Source: Streptomyces fungicidicus (GTDB taxonomy: Bacteria > Actinomycetota > Actinomycetes > Streptomycetales > Streptomycetaceae). From it: a stretch of DNA of 64,000 bases. The notes below the pieces were generated by a model. That model searched no databases. It was not told where the DNA came from and saw nothing but the letters and a program-made list of their open reading frames with translations. The DNA is taken from contig NZ_CP023407.1 of NCBI RefSeq assembly GCF_003665435.1, positions 2,604,001-2,668,000 of the forward strand. The letters are read 5' to 3'. A program made the position numbers and the translations under genes. Below, one piece after another: positions 43,653-52,763 of the stretch. The first letter of the stretch is position 1; each line of letters starts with the position of its first letter.

Positions 43653-45158
43653 CTACGCCGTCCAGGGCCGGAGGTCCTCGGTGAGCGCCGCCCAGGCCTC
43701 GGGGAGGGCGTTCTCGGCGAGTGCCGCGCGGTGTTCCTCGCGGCCGTAGAGGATGCCGTAGGTGAAGGCGCTCTCGCCGGCGGCGTGGGCGACGGCGGCG
43801 AGTTCGCGCAGGGTCCTGCGGGCCATGACGCTGTCCTGGTGGTCGCCGAGCAGGCCCTGGAGGGACTTCATGGACTTGACGAGGCGCTTCGCCGGTTTGC
43901 CGAGCGCCGGGGTGGCGGCCTCGGCGGCGTACCGGGTGCGCTTGGTCTTCTTGCGGGCGTCGTGCAGGGCGAGGTCGCGGTCGTCGCCGGGCGGGAGGTC
44001 GAGGGCCCGGGTGACGAGGCCGGTGAGCTTGTCGAGGTCCTTGCGCACGGCCTTGGTGAGGGCCTTGTCGGGGGTGGCCGCGGCCTCGTCGCGCAGGGGC
44101 GGGTCGGCCAGGAGGGCGTCGAGGGTGTCGAGCAGGGTGAGGTAGCGGCGGGAGTCGAGGATGCCGGTGAGGCGGCCGTGGGCTCCGGCGTGGCGGGCCT
44201 CGGCCCAGCGGGTGAGGCGGTCGCCGACGGGGCCGGCCACGAGGGTGTCGGGGACGTCGGCGAGGGAGGACCGGAGGCGTTCGGCGAGGACCTCCTGGTC
44301 GCGGTCCAGGCCGAGCTCGGCGGCCAGCCACTTCAGGTCGGTGCCGATGGGGTCGGTGGCCGTGCGGTCGAGGATGCTGCGGAAGGAGCGGAAGGTGCTG
44401 CGCAGGCGGCGGGTGGCGACCCTCATGCGGTGCACGGAGTCGGGGGTGTCCTGGCGTACGGCGGGGTCGAGGTCGACGAGGGCGTCCCGCTGGGCGCGGA
44501 CGTAGGCGAGGACGTGGTCGCCGGCGGTGACGGGTTTCCCGGTGGGGCGGGGCGGCTCGGCGGATGCGGTCCCGGCGAGGGCCCTGGCCAGTTTCGAGCC
44601 CGACGGGGAGGGGCGCAGGCCGGCCTTGCGCAGGCGTTTGTCGACCTTGTCGAGGAAGGCGGGGTCGCCGTCGTCGGCGAGTTCGACCTCGATCTCGGTC
44701 CAGCGGGCGGTGCCGCCGGTGCCGGTGAGGCGTTCGGCGTGGACGGTGTCGACGCTGACCTCGGCGAGCAGCCGGCCGTCGGCGTCGGTCAGGTGGCGTA
44801 CGTCGCGGTCGGTGCGCAGCCGGACGAGGGGCCCCAGTGCGGCGTCGCGGGCGCGGGAGCGGACGAGGGTGGCGAGTTCTCCGGGGAGGGTGTCGGAGAG
44901 GGGTGCGCGGATCTCGTCCCGTACGCCGGGGGCGACGGGGAGTTTCAGGTGCCAGCCGGCGTCGGAGCCGCCGGTGCGGCGGCGCAGGGTGACGGAGGCG
45001 GCGGTGAGGCGTTGGTCGGCGGTGTCGTGGTAGGTGGCGTCGAGGTGGGTGACGCCCTTGTCGAGGACGGTTGCGACGCCGGGGACGCGGGTCAGGTCCG
45101 GCAGTGCGCCGTCGTCGGACTCGTACTTTCGCTCGATCTCGCGCTTGGTGTCCGCCAT
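43653..45158 (-). CDS. CYTH and CHAD domain protein
   Basis: 501 residues. The N-terminal CYTH domain has the ExExK signature (EIERK, residues 7-11) and binds triphosphate-type substrates through tunnel-lining Arg/Lys. The C-terminal CHAD domain, from about residue 210, has conserved His/Arg helices (HRMRVATRRLRSTFRSF, HDARKKTKRTRYAAE) known to bind polyphosphate. The pair is thought to act in inorganic polyphosphate or thiamine-triphosphate metabolism. It lies alone downstream of rodA, from which it is separated by a hairpin. Confidence 0.93.
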   Translation of the reverse strand: MADTKREIERKYESDDGALPDLTRVPGVATVLDKGVTHLDATYHDTADQRLTAASVTLRRRTGGSDAGWHLKLPVAPGVRDEIRAPLSDTLPGELATLVRSRARDAALGPLVRLRTDRDVRHLTDADGRLLAEVSVDTVHAERLTGTGGTARWTEIEVELADDGDPAFLDKVDKRLRKAGLRPSPSGSKLARALAGTASAEPPRPTGKPVTAGDHVLAYVRAQRDALVDLDPAVRQDTPDSVHRMRVATRRLRSTFRSFRSILDRTATDPIGTDLKWLAAELGLDRDQEVLAERLRSSLADVPDTLVAGPVGDRLTRWAEARHAGAHGRLTGILDSRRYLTLLDTLDALLADPPLRDEAAATPDKALTKAVRKDLDKLTGLVTRALDLPPGDDRDLALHDARKKTKRTRYAAEAATPALGKPAKRLVKSMKSLQGLLGDHQDSVMARRTLRELAAVAHAAGESAFTYGILYGREEHRAALAENALPEAWAALTEDLRPWTA

Positions 45159-45178
45159 GGACCGAATCTAGTCGCCGT

Positions 45179-45211
45179 GGGTGCGGAACGGCAGTGGGCC
45201 GCTCCGCACCC
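45179..45211 (-). terminator. Terminator after rodA
   Basis: 9-bp stem GGGTGCGGA/TCCGCACCC with an inner GC stem, just beyond the rodA stop on the minus strand. Confidence 0.6.
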
Positions 45212-45217
45212 GTGGCG

Positions 45218-46420
45218 TCACGCGGACATCGGCCGTTGCAGGCGGATGGACTGGAGCAGGCCCACGGCCAGCCAGACGGCGAACATGGAGGAGCCGCCGT
45301 AGGAGACGAAGGGCAGGGGCAGGCCGGTGACGGGCATGATGCCGAGGGTCATGCCGATGTTCTCGAAGGCCTGGAAGGCGAACCAGGCGACGATGCCGGC
45401 GGCGACGATCGTGCCGTACAGGTCGGTGGTGTCGCGGGCGATGCGGCAGGCGCGCCAGAGGATGATGCCGAGCAGGCCGATGATGAGGGCGCCGCCGACG
45501 AAGCCGAGTTCCTCGCCGGCGACGGTGAAGACGAAGTCGGTCTGCTGTTCGGGGACGAACTGGCCGGTGGTCTGGGAGCCGTGGAAGAGGCCGGAGCCGC
45601 TCAGTCCGCCGGAGCCGATGGCGATGCGGGCCTGGTTGGTGTTGTAGCCGACGCCCGCGGGGTCGAGTTCGGGGTTGGCGAAGGCGGCGAAGCGGTTGAT
45701 CTGGTACTCGTCGAGGATGCCGAGCTGCCAGACGGTGACCGCTCCGATCGCGCCGGCGCTCATCAGTCCGAAGATCCAGCGGTTGGAGGCGCCGGAGGCG
45801 AGCAGCACGCCGAGCACGATGATGACCATGACCATGACCGACCCGAGGTCGGGCATGAGCATCACGATCAGCATGGGGACGACGGCGAGCCCGAGTGCCT
45901 GGAGGACCGTGCGGTGGTCGGGGTGCGGTTTGTCGCCCGCGTCGACGCGGGCGGCGAGCAGCATGGCCATGCCCAGGATGATCGTGATCTTCACGAACTC
46001 GGAGGGCTGGAGGGAGAAGCCGCCGGGGAGCTTGATCCAGGAGTGGGCGCCGTTGATGGTGGAGCCCAGCGGGGTGAGCACCAGCAGGATGAGGAAGACG
46101 GAGGCGCCGTAGAGCAGGGGCACGGCCGTGCGCAGGGCGCGGTGGCCGAGCCAGAGGACGCCGACCATCAGGGCCAGTCCGATGCCGGTGTTGAGCCAGT
46201 GGCGGACGAGGAAGTAGTAGGGGTCGCCCTGGTTGAGTTCGGTGCGGTTGCGGGTGGCCGAGTAGACCAGGAGCGAGCCCAGCAGGGAGAGGGCGATCGC
46301 CGAGAGCAGTATCGGCCAGTCGAGGCGCCGGGCCAGGGAGTCGCGGGCGAAGACCCGCGTCCAGCCGGCCCGCTCCGGCCCGTATCCGGAGACCTGGAAG
46401 CTGTTGACGCCGCCGGTCAT
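45218..46420 (-). CDS. rodA: RodA/FtsW-family peptidoglycan glycosyltransferase (Sfr)
   Basis: 400 residues, about ten membrane helices. SEDS family polymerase of peptidoglycan strands from lipid II. Signature stretches include QPSEFVKI, PDLGSVMV, NTNQARIAIGSGGLSGSG, PEQQTDFVFTVAGEELGF and LPFVSYGGSSM. ATG 46420 overlaps the pbp2 stop (ATGA), so it is coupled to its cognate transpeptidase. In Streptomyces this gene (sfr) belongs to the spore-wall synthesising set. Confidence 0.95.
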   Translation of the reverse strand: MTGGVNSFQVSGYGPERAGWTRVFARDSLARRLDWPILLSAIALSLLGSLLVYSATRNRTELNQGDPYYFLVRHWLNTGIGLALMVGVLWLGHRALRTAVPLLYGASVFLILLVLTPLGSTINGAHSWIKLPGGFSLQPSEFVKITIILGMAMLLAARVDAGDKPHPDHRTVLQALGLAVVPMLIVMLMPDLGSVMVMVIIVLGVLLASGASNRWIFGLMSAGAIGAVTVWQLGILDEYQINRFAAFANPELDPAGVGYNTNQARIAIGSGGLSGSGLFHGSQTTGQFVPEQQTDFVFTVAGEELGFVGGALIIGLLGIILWRACRIARDTTDLYGTIVAAGIVAWFAFQAFENIGMTLGIMPVTGLPLPFVSYGGSSMFAVWLAVGLLQSIRLQRPMSA

Positions 46421-48705
46421 GCCGCCGCCCTCCGCGTTCTTCCGCCGGTGCCGCCGCGTCGTCGCCGGTGGCGGCGGCGGGTCTCGCGGTTGCCGATCTC
46501 CGGTGAGGGGACGGTGCCGGGCTGCTGCGGGTCCGCGGCGGGGTCCTCCTGCGGAGTGGTGGCCCCCGCGTCGGGCGACGGGCTCGCGGCGCGGTCCTTG
46601 GCGGGGTCCTTGGAGACCTTGGGGGACTTGATGGTGCCGTCGGTGCGGACCTTGGGGAGGTTCTTCTGCGGTGTGGGCAGCAGTGCCTTCTTCTTGTCGA
46701 TCTCGCCGCTCTCCGATACGCCGTAGAGGGCGTTGTAGATGTTGCGCACGGCGGGTCCCGAGGCGCCGGAGCCCGTACCGCCCTGGGAGATCGTCATGAC
46801 GATCGAGTATTCCTTGGTGTACGTCGCGAACCACGAGGTGGTCTGCTTGCCGTAGACCTCGGCGGTACCGGTCTTGGCGTGCATCGGGATCTCGTCCTGG
46901 GGCCAGCCGCCGAACCGCCACGCGGCCGTACCGCGGGTGGCGACTCCCTCGAGGGCCTCGTCCATCTGGGCGAGGGTCTTCTTGGAGGTGGGCAGCTTGC
47001 CGTGCGCCTCGGGCTCGATCTCCGTGACGGTCTTCCCGTCGGGGCTGATGACGGCCTTGCCGACGGTGGGGTTGTAGAGGGTGCCGCCGTTGGAGATGGC
47101 CGAGTAGATGGTGGCCATCTGGATGGGGGTCACGAGGGTGTCGCCCTGGCCGATGGAGTAGTTGACGGAGTCACCGGCGCGCAGCCGGTTGCCTTCGAGG
47201 CAGTTCTCGTAGGCGATGCGCTCCGCGTAGCTGCCGTCCTTCTTGCCGGTCTTGCACCAGACGTCCTTGTTGGCCTTCCAGTAGTCGAGCTTCCACTGGC
47301 GGTCGGGGACGCGGCCGGTGACCTCGTTGGGCAGGTCGATGCCGGTTTCCTCGCCGAGGCCGAACTGGTGGGCGGTCTTGTAGAACCAGTCGTGGGCGTT
47401 CTTCTTCGGCTTGTTGCCGCCGTCGCGCTTCCACTCCTCGTGGGAGAGGGCGTAGAAGACGGTGTCGCAGGAGACCTCCAGCGCGCGGCCGAGGCTGATC
47501 GCGCCGTGGTTCTGGGACTCGAAGTTCTTGAAGACCTGTCCGCCGATGGAGTACGAGCTGGAGCAGTTGTAGGGGCCTTCGAAGGAGTAGCCGGCCTGTA
47601 TGGCGGCGGCCGTGGGGATCACCTTGAAGATGGAGCCGGGTGCCGACTGGCCCTGGATGGCGCGGTTGAGCAGCGGGTAGTTGGACTTCTTGCCGGTGAG
47701 CGTCGCGTAGTCCTTGGCGGAGATGCCGCCGACCCAGGCGTTGGGGTCGTAGGTGGGGTTGGAGGCCATGGCGACGACACGGCCGGTCTTGGCCTCCATG
47801 ACGACGACGGCGCCGGAGTCGGCCTCGTAGGTGCGGTTGGTGTTGCGGTCCATCTCCTTGCGGGCGGCCTTCATCGCCTCGTTCAGCTCGTACTCGGCGA
47901 TGCGCTGGACGCGGGAGTCGATGCTGGTGACGAGGTTGGCGCCGGCCTCGGCGGGGTCGGCCTCGGCCTCGCCGATGACGCGGCCGAGGTTGTCGACCTC
48001 GTAGCGGGTGACGCCGGCCTTGCCGCGCAGCTGCTTGTCGTACTGGCGCTCCAGGCCGGAGCGGCCGACCATGTCGGAACGCAGGTAGGGCGAGCTGGTG
48101 TCCTCGGCCTGGGTGATCTCCTCGTCGGTGACGGGTGAGAGGTAGCCGAGGACCTGGGCGGTGTTGGCCTTGCCGGGGCTCGCGTAGCGGCGCAGGGCCT
48201 GCGGTTCGGCGGTGATGCCGGGGAAGTCCTCGGCGCGCTCGCGGATCTGCAGGGCCTGTTTGGCGGTGGCCTCGTCGGTGATGGGGATGGGCTGGTACGG
48301 CGAGCCGTTCCAGCAGGGCTGGGGGGTCTCGGCGTCGCAGAGGCGGACCTTGAGCATGACCTCTTCGGGGTCCATGCCGAGGACGCCGGCGAGCTTGGTG
48401 AGGACGGCCTTGCCGTCGTCCTTCATCTTCAGCAGTTCGGTGCGGGAGGCGGAGACGACCAGGCGGGTCTCGTTGTCGGCGAGGGCCACGCCGCGGGCGT
48501 CCAGGATGGAGCCGCGGACGGCGGGCTGGACGACCTGCTGGACGTGGTTGCCGGAGGCCTCCTTGGCGTACTGGTCGCCCTCGCGGATCTGGAGGTACCA
48601 CAGGCGCCCGCCGAGGGTGCCGAGGAGGGAGATGACGAGGACCTGGATGACGACGAGCCGGACCTGGACCCGGGTGCTGCGGCCGGTCTCGGGGATGTTG
48701 GTCAC
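46417..48705 (-). CDS. mrdA: Penicillin-binding protein 2, monofunctional transpeptidase
   Basis: 762 residues from GTG 48705, with GGGGAGGAAG upstream. A short cytoplasmic tail, one transmembrane anchor (VVIQVLVISLLGTLGGRLWYL), a dimerisation/pedestal domain, then the class B transpeptidase domain with the nucleophile motif SIFK near residue 357, SIGQGD near 515 and KTG (HAKTGTAEV) near 611. A C-terminal tail of ~110 residues is rich in Lys, Pro, Ser and Thr and ends in basic residues, a plausible site for Ser/Thr kinases. Works with RodA and MreBCD. Confidence 0.95.
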   Translation of the reverse strand: MTNIPETGRSTRVQVRLVVIQVLVISLLGTLGGRLWYLQIREGDQYAKEASGNHVQQVVQPAVRGSILDARGVALADNETRLVVSASRTELLKMKDDGKAVLTKLAGVLGMDPEEVMLKVRLCDAETPQPCWNGSPYQPIPITDEATAKQALQIRERAEDFPGITAEPQALRRYASPGKANTAQVLGYLSPVTDEEITQAEDTSSPYLRSDMVGRSGLERQYDKQLRGKAGVTRYEVDNLGRVIGEAEADPAEAGANLVTSIDSRVQRIAEYELNEAMKAARKEMDRNTNRTYEADSGAVVVMEAKTGRVVAMASNPTYDPNAWVGGISAKDYATLTGKKSNYPLLNRAIQGQSAPGSIFKVIPTAAAIQAGYSFEGPYNCSSSYSIGGQVFKNFESQNHGAISLGRALEVSCDTVFYALSHEEWKRDGGNKPKKNAHDWFYKTAHQFGLGEETGIDLPNEVTGRVPDRQWKLDYWKANKDVWCKTGKKDGSYAERIAYENCLEGNRLRAGDSVNYSIGQGDTLVTPIQMATIYSAISNGGTLYNPTVGKAVISPDGKTVTEIEPEAHGKLPTSKKTLAQMDEALEGVATRGTAAWRFGGWPQDEIPMHAKTGTAEVYGKQTTSWFATYTKEYSIVMTISQGGTGSGASGPAVRNIYNALYGVSESGEIDKKKALLPTPQKNLPKVRTDGTIKSPKVSKDPAKDRAASPSPDAGATTPQEDPAADPQQPGTVPSPEIGNRETRRRHRRRRGGTGGRTRRAAA

Positions 48706-48819
48706 GCGGCTTCCTCCCCTCTCAGAGCGCGTGCGGGTGTGCGAGTACGAGTGGTGAACGGCCGGGCCGGGTGGCGGCGTTCCGTCGCCGTTCACTCGTT
48801 CCGGTGAAGTCGTGGGTGG

Positions 48820-49488
48820 TCACAGGCGCTTGACCCCCTTGATGCGGCCGGCCCGGGCCACCCGGGCGCGGGCCGCCTTGACCCGCAGTCCGCCCCGCTG
48901 GCCGCCGATGCGCAGTCCGGTGCCGCCGGAGAGGTAGCCGGAGGAGACGTCGCCGGACTTGCCGGTGCTGGTCTCGGCGAGCGGGTCGTTCTCGGCGCGC
49001 CGGGCCAGGGCCATGACGCCGGGGACGACGAACGGGGCGAGCAGCAGGTCGTACAGCGCGGCGGTGAACAGCAGGCTGCTGAGGCCCACATGACGGGCGG
49101 CGGTGTCGCCGACGAGGGCGCCGACGCCGGCGTAGAGCAGCGTGGAGCCGACCGCGGCGGCGACGACCACGGCCATGGGGGCGGTGGCGGACCTGACCTG
49201 GCCGCTCTCGGGCTTGACGAGTCCGGCGAGGTAGCCGATGACGCAGAGCACGAGGGCGTAGCGGCCGGCGGCGTGGTCGGCGGGCGGCGCAAGGTCGGCG
49301 AGGAGGCCCGCGCCGAAGCCGACGAGGGCGCCGCCGACGTGGCCGTAGACCAGGGCGAGGCCGAGGACGGTGAGCAGCAGCAGGTCGGGGACGGCGCCCG
49401 GGAGGTGGAGGCGGGCGAGGACGCTCACCTGAATCACCAGGGCGACGACGATCAGCGAGCTGGAGAGCAGGATCCGGTTGACGCGCAT
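48820..49488 (-). CDS. mreD: Rod-shape determining protein MreD
   Basis: 222 residues. Five or six helices in the first 165 residues (ILLSSSLIVVALVIQVSVLARL, DLLLLTVLGLALVYG...), then a basic cytoplasmic tail ending IKGVKRL that is longer than in rod-shaped bacteria. ATG 49488 has AGGAG upstream. Lies 13 bp after mreC. Confidence 0.92.
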   Translation of the reverse strand: MRVNRILLSSSLIVVALVIQVSVLARLHLPGAVPDLLLLTVLGLALVYGHVGGALVGFGAGLLADLAPPADHAAGRYALVLCVIGYLAGLVKPESGQVRSATAPMAVVVAAAVGSTLLYAGVGALVGDTAARHVGLSSLLFTAALYDLLLAPFVVPGVMALARRAENDPLAETSTGKSGDVSSGYLSGGTGLRIGGQRGGLRVKAARARVARAGRIKGVKRL

Positions 49489-49501
49489 GGGGTGACAGCT
49501 C

Positions 49502-50443
49502 CTACTGCTCTTGCTGGTTCAGGCCGTCGGCAGGGGCGGAGGGCGTGACGGTCACCGTCACGGTCGGGGTGGGGGTCGGCTTGGGCTTCTTCGGCAGCAC
49601 CGTGTCGCGCGGGTCCTTCTCGGGGGCCTGGACGACGACGCCGACGACGTCGAGCTTGCTGAAGCTGACGAACGGCGTGACGTAGAGGGTGCGGGTGAGG
49701 TCGCCGCCGGAGGGGTCGACGCGGGAGACGACGCCGACGGGCACGCCGGGCACGAACGGCTTGTCGGCCTGCGAGCCGAAGGTGACCAGCCGGTCGCCCT
49801 TCTTGATCTCGGCCTTGCCGTTGAGGAGTTCGACGCGCAGCGGGCGGTCGCCCTGCCCCGAGGCGAAGCCGAGTTCGTCGCCGGCCTCCATGCGGGTGCC
49901 GACGGTGAAGTCGGGGTCGCTGGCGAGCAGCACGGTGGCGGTGTTCGGGCCGACGGTGGTGACCCGGCCGACGAGTCCGTCGCCGTTGAGGACGGTCATG
50001 TCGCGGGTGATGCCGTCGTTGGCGCCGGCGTCGATGGTGATGGTCCAGGAGAAGCCCTGGGCCGCTCCTATGGCGATGACCTGGGCGCCCTTGATGCCGT
50101 ACTGGCCCTTGCCGGAGATGCTCAGCAGTTTGTCGAGCTGCTTGAGGCGGCTGCGGCCGCGGTCGTCGCTGCCGAGTTCCGCCTTGAGCGCGGTGTTCTC
50201 CCGCTCCAGTTCGGCGAGCCGGTCGTGCTTGTCGCCGGACTCGCGGACTGCGGAGACGGCGTTGCCGATCGGGTCGACCGCGCCGGACACGCCGTTCTCG
50301 ATCGGGCCGAAGACGGTCGCCGCCGCCTGTCGGGCACCGTCGACCGGTGAGTCCTCCCCGCCGCGGATGTCCACCGTGATCAGTGCGAACGCGATGGCGA
50401 TCAGCAGCACCAGGAGCAGCCGGCTCTCTCGTGTGTCCCTCAC
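49502..50443 (-). CDS. mreC: Rod-shape determining protein MreC
   Basis: 313 residues. Short cytoplasmic N-terminus, one transmembrane helix (LLLVLLIAIAFALITV), a coiled coil near 60-100 (DRLAELERENTALKAELG), then the two beta-barrel domains of MreC (GDRLVTFGSQADKPFVPGVPVGVVS). The C-terminal tail is Pro/Thr-rich (PTPTPTVTVTVTPSAP). Organises the wall synthesis complex outside the membrane. GTG start at 50443. Confidence 0.94.
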   Translation of the reverse strand: MRDTRESRLLLVLLIAIAFALITVDIRGGEDSPVDGARQAAATVFGPIENGVSGAVDPIGNAVSAVRESGDKHDRLAELERENTALKAELGSDDRGRSRLKQLDKLLSISGKGQYGIKGAQVIAIGAAQGFSWTITIDAGANDGITRDMTVLNGDGLVGRVTTVGPNTATVLLASDPDFTVGTRMEAGDELGFASGQGDRPLRVELLNGKAEIKKGDRLVTFGSQADKPFVPGVPVGVVSRVDPSGGDLTRTLYVTPFVSFSKLDVVGVVVQAPEKDPRDTVLPKKPKPTPTPTVTVTVTPSAPADGLNQQEQ

Positions 50444-50555
50444 GTGCGGCGGCCGTGCCTTCCTCGTCGAGAACGGGTATGAGGTGGGGGTCTGTTCAGG
50501 TGTGGTGGAGCTGTTTTGAGGCGTTGTGGGGGTTTTCAGGCCTCGATACCAGTGA

Positions 50556-50591
50556 TCCGCCGTACGAGAGGTGAACCTCCCGTACGGCGGA
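50556..50591 (-). terminator. Hairpin between mreB and mreC
   Basis: 11-bp perfect outer stem (TCCGCCGTACG with CGTACGGCGGA) plus inner GAGGT/ACCTC, 14 bp past the mreB stop. No T-tract follows, so partial read-through into mreCD is likely. Confidence 0.7.
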
Positions 50592-50605
50592 GTCGAGGGC
50601 CGGTG

Positions 50606-51637
50606 TCATCTGCGCGGCTGGGCGTCCAGCACCTGCTGGAGCGCCTCGAACTCCTCGACGCACTTGCCGGAGCCGAGCGCGACGCTGTCCAGCGGGTCCT
50701 CGGCGATGTGGATCGGCATGCCCGTCTCCCGGCGCAGCCGCTCGTCGAGGCCGCGCAGCAGCGCCCCGCCGCCGGTCAGCACGATCCCCCGGTCCATGAT
50801 GTCGCCGGACAGCTCCGGCGGGCACTTGTCGAGGGTCGTCTTGACGGCGTCGACGATGGCGTTGACGGGCTCCTCGATCGCCTTGCGCACTTCGGCGGCG
50901 GAGATCACCACGGTCTTCGGCAGTCCGGACACCAGGTCGCGGCCGCGGATCTCGGTGTGTTCGTCGGCGTCGAGGTCGTACGCCGAACCGATCGTGATCT
51001 TGATCTGTTCGGCCGTCCGCTCACCCAGCAGGAGCGAGTACTCCTTCTTGATGTGCTGGATGATCGCGTTGTCCAGCTCGTCGCCCGCGACACGGATGGA
51101 CTGGGCGGTGACGATGCCGCCGAGGGAGATGACCGCGACCTCCGTGGTGCCGCCGCCGATGTCCACCACCATGTTGCCGGTGGCCTCGTGGACCGGCAGC
51201 CCGGAGCCGATGGCGGCCGCCATGGGCTCCTCGATGATGTGCACCTGCCGGGCGCCGGCCTGGGACGACGCCTCGATGACGGCGCGGCGCTCGACGCCCG
51301 TGATGCCCGAGGGCACACAGACGACGACCCGCGGACGAGCCAGATACCGCCGCTTGTGGATCTTCAGGATGAAGTAGCGGAGCATCCGCTCGGTGATCTC
51401 GAAGTCGGCGATAACGCCGTCCTTCAGCGGACGCACGGCGACGATGTTGCCGGGCGTGCGCCCGATCATCTTCTTGGCTTCGGCACCGACCGCGAGGATG
51501 CCACCGGTGTTGGTGTTGATCGCGACCACGGACGGCTCGTTGAGTACGATCCCACGACCCCTGACGTACACCAGCGTGTTGGCGGTCCCGAGGTCGACAG
51601 CCATGTCACGGCCGATGAACGACATTGAGTTCCCCAT
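50606..51637 (-). CDS. mreB: Actin-like protein MreB
   Basis: 343 residues from ATG 51637; an internal ATG at 51625 ([13 protein letters not shown]) has GGGGA at better spacing and may be used. Actin-fold motifs: [11 protein letters not shown] (phosphate 1), [18 protein letters not shown] (phosphate 2), AGDELDNAI and LTGGGALL. In Streptomyces MreB is needed for spore-wall thickening rather than hyphal growth. First gene of the mreB-mreC-mreD-pbp2-rodA cluster. Confidence 0.97.
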   Translation of the reverse strand: MGNSMSFIGRDMAVDLGTANTLVYVRGRGIVLNEPSVVAINTNTGGILAVGAEAKKMIGRTPGNIVAVRPLKDGVIADFEITERMLRYFILKIHKRRYLARPRVVVCVPSGITGVERRAVIEASSQAGARQVHIIEEPMAAAIGSGLPVHEATGNMVVDIGGGTTEVAVISLGGIVTAQSIRVAGDELDNAIIQHIKKEYSLLLGERTAEQIKITIGSAYDLDADEHTEIRGRDLVSGLPKTVVISAAEVRKAIEEPVNAIVDAVKTTLDKCPPELSGDIMDRGIVLTGGGALLRGLDERLRRETGMPIHIAEDPLDSVALGSGKCVEEFEALQQVLDAQPRR

Positions 51638-51841
51638 CAGGATTCGACTGGCCTTCCCACGAGCTTTTGAGGGCTTTTCAGGTTGGCGAGGTGGGTGCGG
51701 TGACGTGAAGGGTTCCATCGTAGACGCGCCTTCGCGAACACCGTGCGAGGGTCTTCGCCATTGTCATCAGATGGCGGGTCCCGCTGCTTGTGCAGACGTC
51801 CCATCGGGGGCATCCGTTCCCCCGAACGCCACGCATATGCG

Positions 51842-51872
51842 AAAAAAGGCCCGGGGGCAAAGCCCCCAGACC
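51842..51872 (-). terminator. Strand-specific intrinsic terminator of ndk
   Basis: On the minus-strand RNA an 11-bp stem forms with two G-U pairs (51862-51872 with 51848-51858), 3-nt loop, followed at once by six U residues. The G-U pairs become A-C mismatches on the other strand, so it should work in one direction only. Confidence 0.88.
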
Positions 51873-51929
51873 GCCCGACGGCGGCCAAACGCGCGGGACG
51901 CGGCCGCGATGTGATCGTTATGCGCGCGG

Positions 51930-52343
51930 TTACGCCCGGCCGGGGAAGAAGATCTTGACCTCGCGCTCGGCGGAATCCTCCGAGTCGGAGGCGTGGATCA
52001 GGTTCTCCCGGACGATGACGCCGAAGTCCCCGCGGATCGAACCCGGCTCGGCGGCGATCGGGTCGGTGGGGCCCGCCAGCTTGCGCAGGCCCTCGATGAC
52101 CCGCTCACCCTCGACGATCATCGCCACGACCGGCCCGGAGGCCATGAACTCCACCAGCGGCTCGTAGAACGGCTTGCCCTTGTGCTCGCCGTAGTGCTGC
52201 TCCAGCGTGTCCTGGTCCAGGGTGCGCAGCTCCAGCGCGGTGATCCGCCAGCCCGCCTTGCGCTCGACGCGGCTGATGATCTCGCCGGTCAGGCCACGGC
52301 GGACCGCGTCGGGCTTGAGCAGGACGAGGGTGCGCTGGGTCAC
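51930..52343 (-). CDS. ndk: Nucleoside diphosphate kinase
   Basis: 137 residues, the usual bacterial length. Begins TQRTLVLLKPDAVRRGLTGEI, with RPLVEFM-like YEPLVEFMASGPV and the phosphohistidine in ENLIHASDS near residue 117. Balances NTP and dNTP pools. GTG 52343 with AAGGAG upstream. Own terminator downstream. Confidence 0.97.
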   Translation of the reverse strand: MTQRTLVLLKPDAVRRGLTGEIISRVERKAGWRITALELRTLDQDTLEQHYGEHKGKPFYEPLVEFMASGPVVAMIVEGERVIEGLRKLAGPTDPIAAEPGSIRGDFGVIVRENLIHASDSEDSAEREVKIFFPGRA

Positions 52344-52406
52344 GACGGAGCTCCTTGCGTGAAGTTGTGCGGAAAGACGAGGTTACCGGGCGTGTCGCGG
52401 CCGCTG

Positions 52407-52757
52407 TCACGCAGCGTCAGGCTGGTCGGCCCGGGCGGCGAAACGGGCCTTCGCTTCGTCCACCTTTCGCCCGTAGTGCACCGAGGTCCACCACAGCAGC
52501 GCGAACACCGCGCCCATGAAGAACATCATCGGGACGAAGACGCCGGAGGCGATGAGGGCGAGCTGCAGCGCCCAGCCCAGGGCCACCCCGCCCGGCCGGG
52601 TGATCATCCCGCACAGGGCCACGGACAGGAACATCGCGATGCCGCAGACCGTCCACACCGTGGCGGTGGACAGGTCGCCGTCCTTCATGGCGACCAGCCC
52701 GGCGAAACCGATGATGAAGAACTCGCCGATCAGCGTCGAAGCACAGAGCGTACGCAC
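52407..52757 (-). CDS. DUF4233 membrane protein downstream of folC
   Basis: 116 residues with four predicted helices (LIGEFFIIGFAGLVAM, VWTVCGIAMFLSVALCGM, LGWALQLALIASGVFVP, MMFFMGAVFALLWW), then a charged tail. This small protein is regularly found directly after folC in actinobacteria and is known only as DUF4233. GTG 52757 has GGGAGGGG upstream and begins six bases after the folC stop, so they are co-transcribed. Role unknown. Confidence 0.9.
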   Translation of the reverse strand: MRTLCASTLIGEFFIIGFAGLVAMKDGDLSTATVWTVCGIAMFLSVALCGMITRPGGVALGWALQLALIASGVFVPMMFFMGAVFALLWWTSVHYGRKVDEAKARFAARADQPDAA

Positions 52758-52763
52758 GGGATC